Positions 16,611 to 23,866 of a stretch of 27,738 nucleotides of DNA are shown one piece after another. A program made the position numbers and the translations under genes. Position 1 is the first letter of the stretch, and each line of letters starts with the position of its first letter. This DNA is from Thermoplasmata archaeon (GTDB lineage: Archaea; Thermoplasmatota; Thermoplasmata; Thermoplasmatales; Thermoplasmataceae). The stretch is taken from NCBI GenBank assembly GCA_021797525.1, contig JAJZZQ010000027.1:1-27738 (forward strand), written 5' to 3'. The notes beneath the pieces are model-generated. The model was given only the letters and a program-made list of their open reading frames with translations, did no database searches and was not told the origin of the DNA.

Positions 16611-17627
16611 ATGAATAAAAGCAGCAAAGTTATTTTTAACTCAGCCCCTCCTTACACTGGTGTTGGAATAATGAGCAGGATGCTATTTGAAGCATGGGGA
16701 GCATTGAGACCTTCCGTTTCGTTCATGCAAATTCCTGCCCTCAGGTTAAAAAACCTGGTTATGAAAACACACTACGAGGGTATTGCTGTGTCCGGGGACA
16801 CCTCTCTGTCTCTTGCCCTGAAACCTTTTCCCAGTGTGGTGGTAATTCATCACCCAATGTATTTAATGAAACCTGAAAATTACCCGCGTACCCATGTTTT
16901 GGCATTTAAACATGCTCTCAGAGAAATGGCTGAGAAACAAACCAAAATCATAATGTTTTCCGACTGGGGCAGGAAAAATTTACTGGAATTGAACCGGCGG
17001 CTGGATCCGGATGATGTCAAGGTTATTCATCCTTACTCCCTACTCCCGGAGCCAAATGACGACGATATCCGGAATGTTCGGGAAAGATTCTCATATGCTT
17101 TTGATGAAACTCTTGAAGCCAGAGCTACGGTACTGGCAGTCGGAACATCAATGCCTCATAAGAACTTTGTAACTCTCTACAGAGCAACAAAGAACCAGAA
17201 ACTGAATGTTGTCAGAATCGGAGCGAATGAGGAACTTGAAAGAAGGGAATATGGCCGACTGGCCAGTCATGTTTCCTACATTCATGAGAAATTAACTGAT
17301 CTCGAAATGTCTTGCATATATCGATTATCCGATCTCTTAGTTTTCACTGGTACTGAGGAGGGTTTCGGCAGACCTCTTATTGAGGCCATGTCTCTGGGGA
17401 TTCCTGTGGTGGGAAACTATCAAACCACAGTGCCTGAGATTCTTGGAGAAGGCATGCCGAAAGTCAAAAACCCATACGATCATGTAGCATTACTCGACGC
17501 AATTAAAGAAGTGATTGCAAATCATGACGGTTACAGGAAAAAAGCAATATCCCAATCAGCAATCTATTCAAAGGAACACTGCGTTTCTGATCTGAGGGAA
17601 TTGGATCAGACCCTCAGTGAGTACTAA
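16611..17627 (+). CDS. GT4 family glycosyltransferase
   Basis: A GT-B glycosyltransferase of 338 residues. It opens SSKVIFNSAPPYTGVGIMSR, where the TGVG loop replaces the usual GG(A/I) acceptor-side glycines. The mannosyltransferase-like middle segment IIMFSDWGRKNLLE leads to the donor domain: AVGTSMPHKNFVTLYRA, then E250/E258 in EEGFGRPLIEAMSLGIPVVG. The ATG at 16611 has an AATCTTATT element centred about 26 bases upstream, fitting a leaderless transcript. It is the last intact gene before the insertion-sequence region at 17.6-21.5 kb. The sugar specificity is not predictable. Confidence 0.88.
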   Translation: MNKSSKVIFNSAPPYTGVGIMSRMLFEAWGALRPSVSFMQIPALRLKNLVMKTHYEGIAVSGDTSLSLALKPFPSVVVIHHPMYLMKPENYPRTHVLAFKHALREMAEKQTKIIMFSDWGRKNLLELNRRLDPDDVKVIHPYSLLPEPNDDDIRNVRERFSYAFDETLEARATVLAVGTSMPHKNFVTLYRATKNQKLNVVRIGANEELERREYGRLASHVSYIHEKLTDLEMSCIYRLSDLLVFTGTEEGFGRPLIEAMSLGIPVVGNYQTTVPEILGEGMPKVKNPYDHVALLDAIKEVIANHDGYRKKAISQSAIYSKEHCVSDLRELDQTLSEY

Positions 17628-17668
17628 TCCAGTGCAATACGCAATACTACTCTTAATTTTTCATTTAA

Positions 17669-17812
17669 TTCCAGTATCCAACATATGTGCATGCAAGGGA
17701 ACTGAGGATAAAATGCAACAAACATGGAAAGAAGATTGTCGATCTCCCATTGGTTCTAAAAGGATCAGGCTTCTCACTGCACTTTGAGGCAATGGTTGTT
17801 GAGATGTGCTGA
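17669..17812 (+). pseudogene. ISL3-family transposase N-terminal remnant
   Basis: An open stretch without a start codon whose translation includes IKCNKHGKKIVDLPLVLK followed by GSGFSLHFEAMVVEMC. This resembles the zinc-binding and linker region of ISL3-family transposases (C-X2-HG...P...GS-X-F-T...FE). It ends at TGA 17810 and the following bases hold only scraps in other frames, so this is a short relic. I infer the family from the motif order; no catalytic residues remain. Confidence 0.45.
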
Positions 17813-18200
17813 GAGATGCGTGAAACATTTCAATAATCACTTGCGTGGGATTTCTTAAATGAAGAATCTGCCCCTTTCTGTATCAGAAAAACTTGAAAAA
17901 AATAAAATGCAAATAGGGAAGAATAACTCAGGTTCCAATACCAAAATGGAGAATCTTTATGGACTGGCCTGAAAGAAGGAATATTTGAATTTACTGAGGG
18001 AATAATGAACCAATGAATGGATATTGAGACATTGACCAAGGAACATGATACACAAAAGTCAAATTAATGTATAAATGAAATGAGAATATACGAACAGCCA
18101 AGCAGAAGTGTTCCAAGTTGAGAATTTTGCTAAAACTGCAAAATCGATTTCGGGAATTTTTCATGTAATGATAGCCTGTATGAGGGGCTATCTTAAAGTG
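17813..18200. other. Intergenic region, no gene recognised
   Basis: AT-rich sequence with no reading frame of convincing coding character on either strand. It may contain further decayed transposase sequence continuing from the ISL3-like relic, but nothing readable remains. Confidence 0.4.
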
Positions 18201-18220
18201 GATAAATGGGTCCGTTTATC
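18201..18220. promoter_or_regulatory. 20-bp near-perfect palindrome
   Basis: GATAAATGGG followed by TCCGTTTATC reads the same on both strands except for one T/G position and the central GT. Its size and symmetry are those of a dimeric regulator's site, but no gene starts nearby. It opens a region with repeated TTCGTTTATT motifs. Confidence 0.35.
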
Positions 18221-18226
18221 TATTTA

Positions 18227-18588
18227 TTCGTTTATTGTGACCTTATTTTAACTCCAGATACCGTATTTTCTTGTTCGTTTATTCATTTCATCAAGGTTCG
18301 TTTATTGTTCAATTCTGTTCGGATATTATTTGCGCTATATTGGACAGAGATGACGGGAAATACCGAGTTATAATCAAAATATTCATTTTGTGGACATCGT
18401 TCGGTTATCATATCAATTTTGTTCGTTTTCGAATATCGTAAATGTATCATTTTCGGAAATTTTCAAAGTAGTTCATAAAAGCGTATTTTTAAAGATCCAG
18501 AGGAGGGAAGAAAAAAAATAACCGAAAACATAACCGGACATATAAACAGGCATTAAGCTTCCTACTAGACATGAATGATTCGTTTATT
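18227..18588 (+). repeat. Four copies of TTCGTTTATT in an AT-rich noncoding stretch
   Basis: Exact copies lie at 18227-18236, 18274-18283, 18297-18306 and 18579-18588, all on the plus strand, with related forms (CCGTTTATC, TTCGTTTTCG, TTCGGTTATC) between them. The stretch has no ORF. It may be an unrecognised element's binding-site array, a decayed origin-like region, or compositional chance. Confidence 0.45.
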
Positions 18589-18601
18589 TCTATAATCCCA
18601 G

Positions 18602-18655
18602 TGTAAACGCCGATCAAGATTTATGCAAAATCACCGGGATAAAATTGATTCACCC
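18602..18655 (+). repeat. Right end of a second IS21 copy (inverted)
   Basis: It begins TGTAAACGCCGATCAAGATT and continues with ATGCAAAATCACCGG and ATAAAATTGAT. It matches the reverse complement of 4341-4390 at most positions and keeps the intact 5'-TG terminus. It marks the outer boundary of the IS21 fragment that runs to 18985. Confidence 0.7.
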
Positions 18656-18985
18656 CGTATAACTTTTCGCTCATTCTTTTCACCTCTTCTTTCTGTCAGT
18701 AAAGAATTCTTTCTCCTGTCCCTCAGCCTGTATGACTCGCCCTTGATGTTGATGACAGTGCAGTGATGGAGTATCCTGTCAAGGACAGCTGAAGCCATCA
18801 CTGAATCGCCAAGCATCTCGCCCCATTCGCTAAAAGACTTGTTGGATGTGTATATGGTAGAAGGCTCATCATACCGTGAGGAAAAGAACTGGAAGAACAG
18901 GTTCGATTCCTCCCTTGTATGTGTTAGGTATCCAATCTCTTTTACTATCATGAACCTGACCTGGAATATATCTTGATCCTGTATT
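18631..18985 (-). pseudogene. istB: IstB C-terminal fragment of a second IS21, truncated by the IS110-type element
   Basis: The translation on the minus strand begins at YRIQDQDIFQVRF just inside the IS110 boundary. It continues MIVKEIGYLTHTREESNLFF, then IYTSNKSFSE, DRILHHCTVINIKGESYRL and ERRGEKNE, matching the first IstB copy residue for residue over its last ~105 codons. Walker A and all of istA are missing. The usual Asp of Walker B is Lys here (VKEIGY). The stop found in copy 1 after GEKNE is changed to CGA, so the frame runs on to 18631. The piece is the stump left on one side of the IS110-type element; the other half is not in the window. Confidence 0.88.
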
Positions 18986-18986
18986 C

Positions 18987-19127
18987 TACTACTATGAAAG
19001 AAGTTTTTTGATCGTACTCCATAACGTGTAGAGTACGGGTCCGGGAAAGGCTGCCGATCTATTCTTTGAGTCTTTGAGTCTCGAACTCGCTTAAAAGGTT
19101 GGCAGCTTACGGATCGACACCATGCCC
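18987..19127 (+). repeat. Tandem left-end unit, copy 1 (141 bp)
   Basis: It runs from TACTACTATGAAAG to CACCATGCCC and is identical to the next unit except for an extra 8 bp (TCTTTGAG repeated) inside it at about 19063-19078. Confidence 0.95.
19013..19118 (+). ncRNA. Candidate IS110 bridge RNA, copy 1
   Basis: IS110 elements encode, in the noncoding end beside the recombinase gene, a bridge RNA whose two loops pair with target and donor DNA. Here two stem-loops can be read: CGTACTC (19013-19019) with GAGTACG (19031-19037) around 11 nt, and GCTGCC (19050-19055) with GGCAGC (19101-19106) around 45 nt. The larger loop contains TATTCT, which also occurs at the left target junction (18982-18987). 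Position and two-loop shape fit; RNA expression and the guide match are inference. Confidence 0.45.
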
Positions 19128-19260
19128 TACTACTATGAAAGAAGTTTTTTGATCGTACTCCATAACGTGTAGAGTACGGGTCCGGGAAAGGCTGCCGATC
19201 TATTCTTTGAGTCTCGAACTCGCTTAAAAGGTTGGCAGCTTACGGATCGACACCATGCCC
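19128..19260 (+). repeat. Tandem left-end unit, copy 2 (133 bp)
   Basis: A head-to-tail copy of 18987-19127, lacking the 8-bp internal duplication. It is followed by the unique sequence TCGCAGGAGG leading to the recombinase gene. Confidence 0.95.
19154..19251 (+). ncRNA. Candidate IS110 bridge RNA, copy 2
   Basis: The same two stems as copy 1: CGTACTC (19154-19160) with GAGTACG (19172-19178), and GCTGCC (19191-19196) with GGCAGC (19234-19239). The second loop is 37 nt instead of 45 nt because it lacks the extra TCTTTGAG. This copy is nearest the recombinase gene. It may be the ancestral one, with copy 1 the derived form, or the reverse. Confidence 0.45.
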
Positions 19261-19315
19261 TCGCAGGAGGACGAATAGTAGAGTGTTTACCGACCACATA
19301 TTTCCCGGAATTACC

Positions 19316-19323
19316 AGAGGAGG
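19316..19323 (+). promoter_or_regulatory. Ribosome-binding site of the IS110 recombinase
   Basis: GAGGAGGT ends 7 bases before ATG 19331 and decides that start; the frame is open back to 19232, but only through copy 2 of the noncoding repeat. Confidence 0.85.
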
Positions 19324-19330
19324 TAACAGC

Positions 19331-20476
19331 ATGTATATAGGCATAGATGCACATAAACTTAGTGAATCCGTCTGTGTGACGGACAGGGATGGAACCATTT
19401 TAGAAGAGTACAGGATGGACAACACTGAAGAGGCCTGGAACAGGTTCATGAAGAAATACAGTAAGGATGATATGGTGATTGCTGTTGAATCGTCAACAAC
19501 AGGAAAGTATGTTGCCCACCTGTTGAGAGACAACGGATTCAACATTCACCTTGCAAACCCGAAGGAGTTGAAGCCCATATTCAGATCTAACAAGAAGACT
19601 GATAAGAACGATGCAAGGATTCTTGCAAAGCTTCTCCGTACGGGAGATCTTCCCGAATCATACCTCCCGTCCAGGGAGGTGGATGAACTGAGAACAGCCA
19701 TAAGATACAGGAGGTCTCTTGGAGAGGAGATCACCTCCATAAAGAATAAGGTCCATGCACTTCTTGCAATCCATGGCATCAGCATAGGGGCTTCAGACAT
19801 TTTCGGAAAGAGATCTCTGTCCAGGATACTTGCATCTTCAGATGGACTTCCGGAAACAGACAGCATCATACTCACTGATCTGATCTCCAGGTTCAGTGAC
19901 CTGTCAGCAAGGGTGGAGAAGATGCAGGACAAGCTTGCATCAATGGGAAATGGCATTGAGGAGGTGAAGACGCTCATGACCATTCCCGGAATAGATTACT
20001 ACACTGCAATAGCAATATATTCAGAAATAGGGGACATAAAACGTTTCCCGGATGCTGAACATCTATCATCATACGCAGGCCTTGTTCCTCGTGTGGATCA
20101 AAGTGGAGAAACTGCAATTTACGGGCACATAACAAAATCCGGGCCATCTGTATTGAGATATTTCATTGTGAATACGGTACACACACTGGTAAAAGTATCT
20201 CCGACATTCATGGGAATATTCAGAAAACTGAAGAAGAGGATAGGGAGGAACAGATCGATTATAGCAGTGGCAAGGAAACTTGCTGTAATAATATATAAAA
20301 TGCTTGAAAAGAAGAAGGAATTCGTGGAGGAACATGCGTTCAAAACCCTGAAGGAGAAGAAGCTGAAGAACATGGCTGCAAGATCTGAAATATCTCACAG
20401 ATTCAGCAGGGATGACATGGAAAATGTAATTAAGGAGGCTGGAATCCATTCAAAGTCAACAAGGCTTCTTTCATGA
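19331..20476 (+). CDS. IS110-family DEDD recombinase
   Basis: An RNA-guided serine-type recombinase of the IS110 family, 381 residues and intact. The RuvC-like N-terminal domain carries the DEDD set: D6 (IGIDAH), E53 (IAVESS), D91 and D94 (KTDKNDARIL). A coiled-coil-like helical linker follows at about 125-225. The C-terminal Tnp domain (Transposase_20) contains LMTIPGIDYYTAIAIYSEIG, AEHLSSYAGLVPRVDQSG with the conserved Ser that makes the DNA linkage, then a GHITKSGPSVLRY segment. Start choice follows the strong Shine-Dalgarno. Its 3' end overlaps the right end of the element and the tail of the opposing IS630-type frame. With a complete gene and a preserved left end, this is the insertion sequence in the window most likely to be active. 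Confidence 0.93.
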   Translation: MYIGIDAHKLSESVCVTDRDGTILEEYRMDNTEEAWNRFMKKYSKDDMVIAVESSTTGKYVAHLLRDNGFNIHLANPKELKPIFRSNKKTDKNDARILAKLLRTGDLPESYLPSREVDELRTAIRYRRSLGEEITSIKNKVHALLAIHGISIGASDIFGKRSLSRILASSDGLPETDSIILTDLISRFSDLSARVEKMQDKLASMGNGIEEVKTLMTIPGIDYYTAIAIYSEIGDIKRFPDAEHLSSYAGLVPRVDQSGETAIYGHITKSGPSVLRYFIVNTVHTLVKVSPTFMGIFRKLKKRIGRNRSIIAVARKLAVIIYKMLEKKKEFVEEHAFKTLKEKKLKNMAARSEISHRFSRDDMENVIKEAGIHSKSTRLLS

Positions 20477-21483
20477 CACCTTTCGGGATAAACTTCCTGA
20501 TCCATCCCATCGAATATGAGTTGAACATGGAGATCTCATCGAAAGTGCTTTCAACCACGGCCTTCAGGTGCATCTCCGATGCGATCAACGTTCTGGAGAC
20601 CATACGCTTGACACTCTTCCACAGGAATTCGATCGGATTCAGATCCGGAGAGTATGGCGGAAGATACACCAACCTGATGTGTAACTCCAGCGATCTTTTC
20701 TTCACCATTTTCGAACGATGGGATGCAAAATTGTCCAGGATCAGGACTATCTCTTTCCCGGGGTTATGTGATCTTATTGCCTCTAGAAAGGAACAGACTT
20801 CCTTGTTCCTTGAATTCTCATAGAACCTTATGACACTGTTTCCGTTGATCGTGTAAAAACCGAATGTGTTTGCCCTGTATTTTGTGGTATTGCTGATCTT
20901 TTCCGGTTTGTGGAAGGACCACATCCTCACCATGTTGGATGTGGTCTGGGGAGATGATTCATCCAGGAACCCTATGATCTGTTCTCCGATACTTAAGATA
21001 CCTAAGTTTTTTTAGATCATCCTCTGCATTCTTCGGCCTTCGGTAATCATGCTGGTACGGTTTCGCGTATTTCATGCCCAGCTTCCTGAGGATCGTGCGG
21101 ACATGCTTCTGCGTAAACCTGATGCCAAATCGCTTTTCGATGAGATCCTGCACCTCTTCTGTGGTCCAGTCATCCCTCTCCTCAAGGATTGTTCTGAGCC
21201 TTTCCATCTTCACAGGGGAGAGCTTTGCAGGCTTACCGCCTGCAAACCTTGGAACAATGCCATCATAACCGCCCTCGTTCCACCGATCCTGCCACTGGTA
21301 CGCCACCATCTTGTACACACCCACCTTCCCAGCAGCTGTTTCCACAGAATCGCCTTGGTACCTGTATCTTATGAAATACAATCGTTTGAGAACCCTTGTA
21401 TCCTTTTCAAGAGTCTTGATTCGTTGTTCAAGCTCTTCTGCGCTTATTTTCCTTTGAACCGGAATTGTCTCCCTTCGTCCCAT
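20430..21483 (-). pseudogene. IS630-type transposase split by a frameshift at an A7 tract
   Basis: A Tc1/mariner-like DDE transposase in two frames. The N-terminal half (21483 to about 21013, formal stop at 20959) has the helix-turn-helix part (TAAGKVGVYKMVAYQWQDRW, then WTTEEVQDLIEKRFGIRFT). The C-terminal half (about 21013 to 20430) has the DDE_3 catalytic core: Asp in GFLDESS, Asp in ILDNFASHR, and Glu in NPIEFLWKSVK. The frames join perfectly if one A is removed from the seven-A run (minus strand; plus strand T at 21007-21013), giving DDLKNLGILSIGEQIIGFLDE. So it is one gene with a one-base slip, or one expressed by slippage. The last 14 codons (MKEALLTLNGFQPP) lie in IS110 right-end DNA, so the natural C-terminus has been replaced. 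Confidence 0.85.
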
Positions 21484-21524
21484 GTATGGATGATATTAGT
21501 ACGTATTAAAAGTATGGTATTTAA

Positions 21525-22484
21525 CTATAATTTATCACCCCACTTATAATTAAAATAGATTAACCCGGCAATCTCCCGAAGTGTCCTTTGATAGCCTGTC
21601 CCCAATGTGGAGCCATAATATTCGTTTATTGAAAAGTCTATTCCAACAATACTTGCTTGCTCAACAGCGATCTTGAAAGCAAGCTCAGTTTCCTCCCAGC
21701 CGTTTATGAATGTTTCATCATACAGTTTAAATTCTTTCTTCTTTATGAAGTTTGAGCTATAAATCCCGAAATCTCCATTTTCTCTAATTATTTTTTTCTT
21801 CTTAACAAAGATAGAAAAAAATCTTTTGTTTGGGATTCGATCAAATCTCACTTCGAATTTTTTCATTATTCTAAGTCTTGCAAATGCTCTTGACTTATGT
21901 TTCACTATCAGGTAAATATTGGAATATAAGCTTAAACTCCCTATCAGTGAAAGTTGTGAGTGATATACGGTTGGATTACAATGAACATATTCGACTTTGG
22001 TATGATCTATGGAAACTAATTGCTTTTGAAGTTTATTTATACTGTCTATCTTGATCAAGTCGTCTCCAGCAACAATTACCCATTTAGGGTGGTATTCCAT
22101 AGCTTTCTTGACGCCGACATTGCAGTTGTGGGCATAGTTAAAATAAGGGTCTGGGACTTCACCGCTCTCAACAAAGATTATATGCAAACCTTTGAAAATA
22201 TTATCCACGCTCTCCCTTGCGTATTTCCCATTTATATCTGCAGTAGGAATAACAACAATGATATCCTTGTCTCCTTCTACCTCATGTATGTTGGCAACGC
22301 CCTTCGGTCTCTCCCTCATCCACTGTATCAGCTGTTCGCGATTGTCAAATCCATTGTAGAATTCTATGATTTTGTTGGGATTACTGCTGGTGAAGTAGTT
22401 ATTGCGATAATCGACGAGACTGAAAAACAGAGGGATTTCACAATAAGTAACTGGAGACTTCTTTCTACTATTCTTAACTGTCAT
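21525..22484 (-). CDS. GT2-like (GT-A fold) glycosyltransferase
   Basis: A 319-residue protein with a GT-A-like nucleotide-sugar fold beginning at IIVVIPTADINGKYARESV (75-93), later than in usual GT2 enzymes, then LHIIFVESGE, the acceptor-side GVKKAMEYHPKWVIVAGDD with GDD (140-142) in the metal-binding position, and a late GWEETELAFKIAV segment equivalent to the GT2 'ED' catalytic base motif. The first 70 residues have no match that I recognise. It probably adds a sugar to a surface glycan. It is separated by about 325 bp from the rml operon and has its own start at ATG 22484; the IS630-type gene begins 42 bp past its stop codon, so the gene itself was spared. Confidence 0.75.
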   Translation of the reverse strand: MTVKNSRKKSPVTYCEIPLFFSLVDYRNNYFTSSNPNKIIEFYNGFDNREQLIQWMRERPKGVANIHEVEGDKDIIVVIPTADINGKYARESVDNIFKGLHIIFVESGEVPDPYFNYAHNCNVGVKKAMEYHPKWVIVAGDDLIKIDSINKLQKQLVSIDHTKVEYVHCNPTVYHSQLSLIGSLSLYSNIYLIVKHKSRAFARLRIMKKFEVRFDRIPNKRFFSIFVKKKKIIRENGDFGIYSSNFIKKKEFKLYDETFINGWEETELAFKIAVEQASIVGIDFSINEYYGSTLGTGYQRTLREIAGLIYFNYKWGDKL

Positions 22485-22808
22485 TTAAATCAGCATAAAT
22501 TGAAGGAATATCATACTTTTGCACTTATAAACGCCTTACCTGCTATGCCACGAGGTAATAAAATTTTTTTCTGAAGTATTCATAGGAAAGCAAGCAAGAT
22601 CCCCTTAGATTTATCCCAAGTTTGAGTTAAACTCTATTCGGGAAAGACATTTTAACCAGAAACTTTCCCCAAACAATGCTTAAGATACTGTAAAAAGGCT
22701 TTCTCATGAACAACATGTCAATATGCGGCCTTTTTCCGTATGAATCTATCGCACTATTACAGTGAATATTCAATATATTACTCAGCCATTGTATGTTCTG
22801 CATTGCTG
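22485..22808. other. Intergenic region between rml operon and GT2-like gene
   Basis: No gene is supported. Short open frames on both strands lack start signals and family motifs. The region contains a terminator-like hairpin (22692-22735) and, toward the GT2-like gene, AT-rich sequence that may hold its promoter. Confidence 0.5.
22692..22735 (-). terminator. Candidate terminator of the rml operon
   Basis: AAAAAGGC (22692-22699) and GCCTTTTT (22728-22735) form an 8-bp stem. On the minus strand it lies about 75 nt beyond the stop codon of the last operon gene, and the second stem arm ends in a U-run, which suits archaeal termination. Confidence 0.5.
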
Positions 22809-23825
22809 TTACAAGAGAATTTTTGGCCGAATGTTTGCGAATCTATCAAGCTCCTTTTCATATCCTACGAGCTTCTTGTAATAGTCTACGGTATGCATCT
22901 GCGGGATATCTTCCAGATCTTCACTGCACCTTTTTATGATCTCTTCCACCCCTTGTGCAATATCATACTTAGTCTCAAATCCCATAAGTTTCTTTGAAAG
23001 ATCAAAATTGACCCTGTATGACCGATTATCAGGATCACCGTACAGTTCGATCTTACAGTCTTCCCCAATCTTCTTACTGATCATTTCAGCCACGTCTCTA
23101 ATCTGCACGTTCTGTTTGTTATTCCCCACATTGATGAATCTCCCTCCTATTTCATCATTGTTGGATTCGATCGAAGAGATAAGTGCCCTTGATACGTCCT
23201 TAACATGTATGAACGGTCTGTACTGATTCCCGTCTCTCATCATCTTGATTACATGATTTTTATATCCGTAAAAGGTCATTGCGTTTATTACCAGATCAAG
23301 TCTGAATCTTTCGGAATAGCCGAAAACCGTTGCGAATCGAAGGGCTGTGCTCCTGAAATCCTGGTTGTTGAGGGCTAGATTGTCATTCTCAACTGCTATG
23401 TTGGCCTCCGCATATGTTGTAAGTGGATTTACAGGTGTAGTTTCTGTGCAAATGTCATCCCTGAAGCCGTACACAGAACAAGAGGAAGCTACGACGTATC
23501 TCTTAGCCCCGAGCTTCTTAGCGAGCCTAGCTATCCGCACACGCCCGATATAATTTATGTCCCATGTAGCAATCTTGTTGAGATTTCCTGATGGATCGTT
23601 GGATAATGCAGCGAGGTCAATGACAGCATCGAAACCCTTAAGGAGATCCGGATCGCATGTCCTTATGTCTTCCCTTAGAATGCTTACCCCTTCATATTCA
23701 TTTTCGAGATCGGAATAATCAAGAAAACCACGATCCATAACGGTAATCTCATGTCCTTTCCTTTTCAGATCTGGAACGAGAATTCTTCCAATATATCCTG
23801 TTCCACCTGTTACCAATACATTCAT
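22809..23825 (-). CDS. NAD(P)-dependent sugar epimerase/dehydratase-like SDR with altered YxxxK
   Basis: An extended SDR of 338 residues, last gene of the rml operon. The cofactor motif GGTGYIG is at 7-13, the family DLAALSNDPSGN at 70-81, VASSCSVYGF at 112-121, and RPFIHVKDVSRAL in the C-terminal half. The catalytic site, however, reads TYAEANIAVE: Tyr138 is present but the Lys expected four residues later is Asn142. Either another residue supplies the role, or the enzyme is not a standard redox catalyst. It starts at ATG 23825, 42 bp after rmlC. It is not an obvious RmlB (no TDEVYG motif), although the operon lacks one. It may be a dTDP-4-keto-sugar reductase or epimerase that diversifies the product; this is inferred from its place in the operon. 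Confidence 0.75.
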   Translation of the reverse strand: MNVLVTGGTGYIGRILVPDLKRKGHEITVMDRGFLDYSDLENEYEGVSILREDIRTCDPDLLKGFDAVIDLAALSNDPSGNLNKIATWDINYIGRVRIARLAKKLGAKRYVVASSCSVYGFRDDICTETTPVNPLTTYAEANIAVENDNLALNNQDFRSTALRFATVFGYSERFRLDLVINAMTFYGYKNHVIKMMRDGNQYRPFIHVKDVSRALISSIESNNDEIGGRFINVGNNKQNVQIRDVAEMISKKIGEDCKIELYGDPDNRSYRVNFDLSKKLMGFETKYDIAQGVEEIIKRCSEDLEDIPQMHTVDYYKKLVGYEKELDRFANIRPKILL

Positions 23826-23866
23826 TCAATCACACTCTGTAATTCTTAAGTATAAAATAAAGGATT

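Larger units (their letters stand above)
18987..20476 (+). mobile_element. IS110-family element with duplicated left end
   Basis: The left boundary is set where homology to istB stops (after GTATTC at 18981-18986). The right boundary is at or just past the recombinase stop codon. ATGAAAGAAG near the left end (18994-19003, again at 19135-19144) is the exact inverse of CTTCTTTCAT at 20465-20474, a subterminal inverted repeat like those of the IS1111 subgroup. The noncoding left region is about 344 bp because a 133-141 bp unit is present twice. The left flank is an IS21 fragment and the right flank is IS630-type DNA, so the element does not sit in one simple interrupted target, and the exact ends remain open. 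Confidence 0.75.

Noticed and set aside
18631..18951. Separate small protein of 106 residues
   Set aside because: It is the C-terminal part of IstB, matching the other copy closely; it lacks Walker A.
18987..19260. Repeat pair considered as a CRISPR array
   Set aside because: Only two long (133-141 bp) head-to-tail units with no spacers, located in the IS110 left end; this is a tandem duplication, not CRISPR.
19232..19330. Extended N-terminus of the IS110 recombinase
   Set aside because: The frame is open, but the region lies partly in the noncoding repeat; GAGGAGGT before ATG 19331 and the family start (MYIGIDAH) fix the shorter protein.
20473..20823. Plus-strand ORF of 116 codons
   Set aside because: It is the reverse-strand shadow of the IS630-type DDE domain, with no family motif of its own.
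21007..21013. Programmed -1 frameshift of the IS630-type gene on A AAA AAA
   Set aside because: A -1 shift there meets TAG at once; the needed change is +1 or loss of one A, so classic -1 slippage does not fit.
22740..22997. Plus-strand ORF of 85 codons beside the SDR gene
   Set aside because: It overlaps the well-supported minus-strand SDR, has no ribosome-binding site and no recognisable motif.
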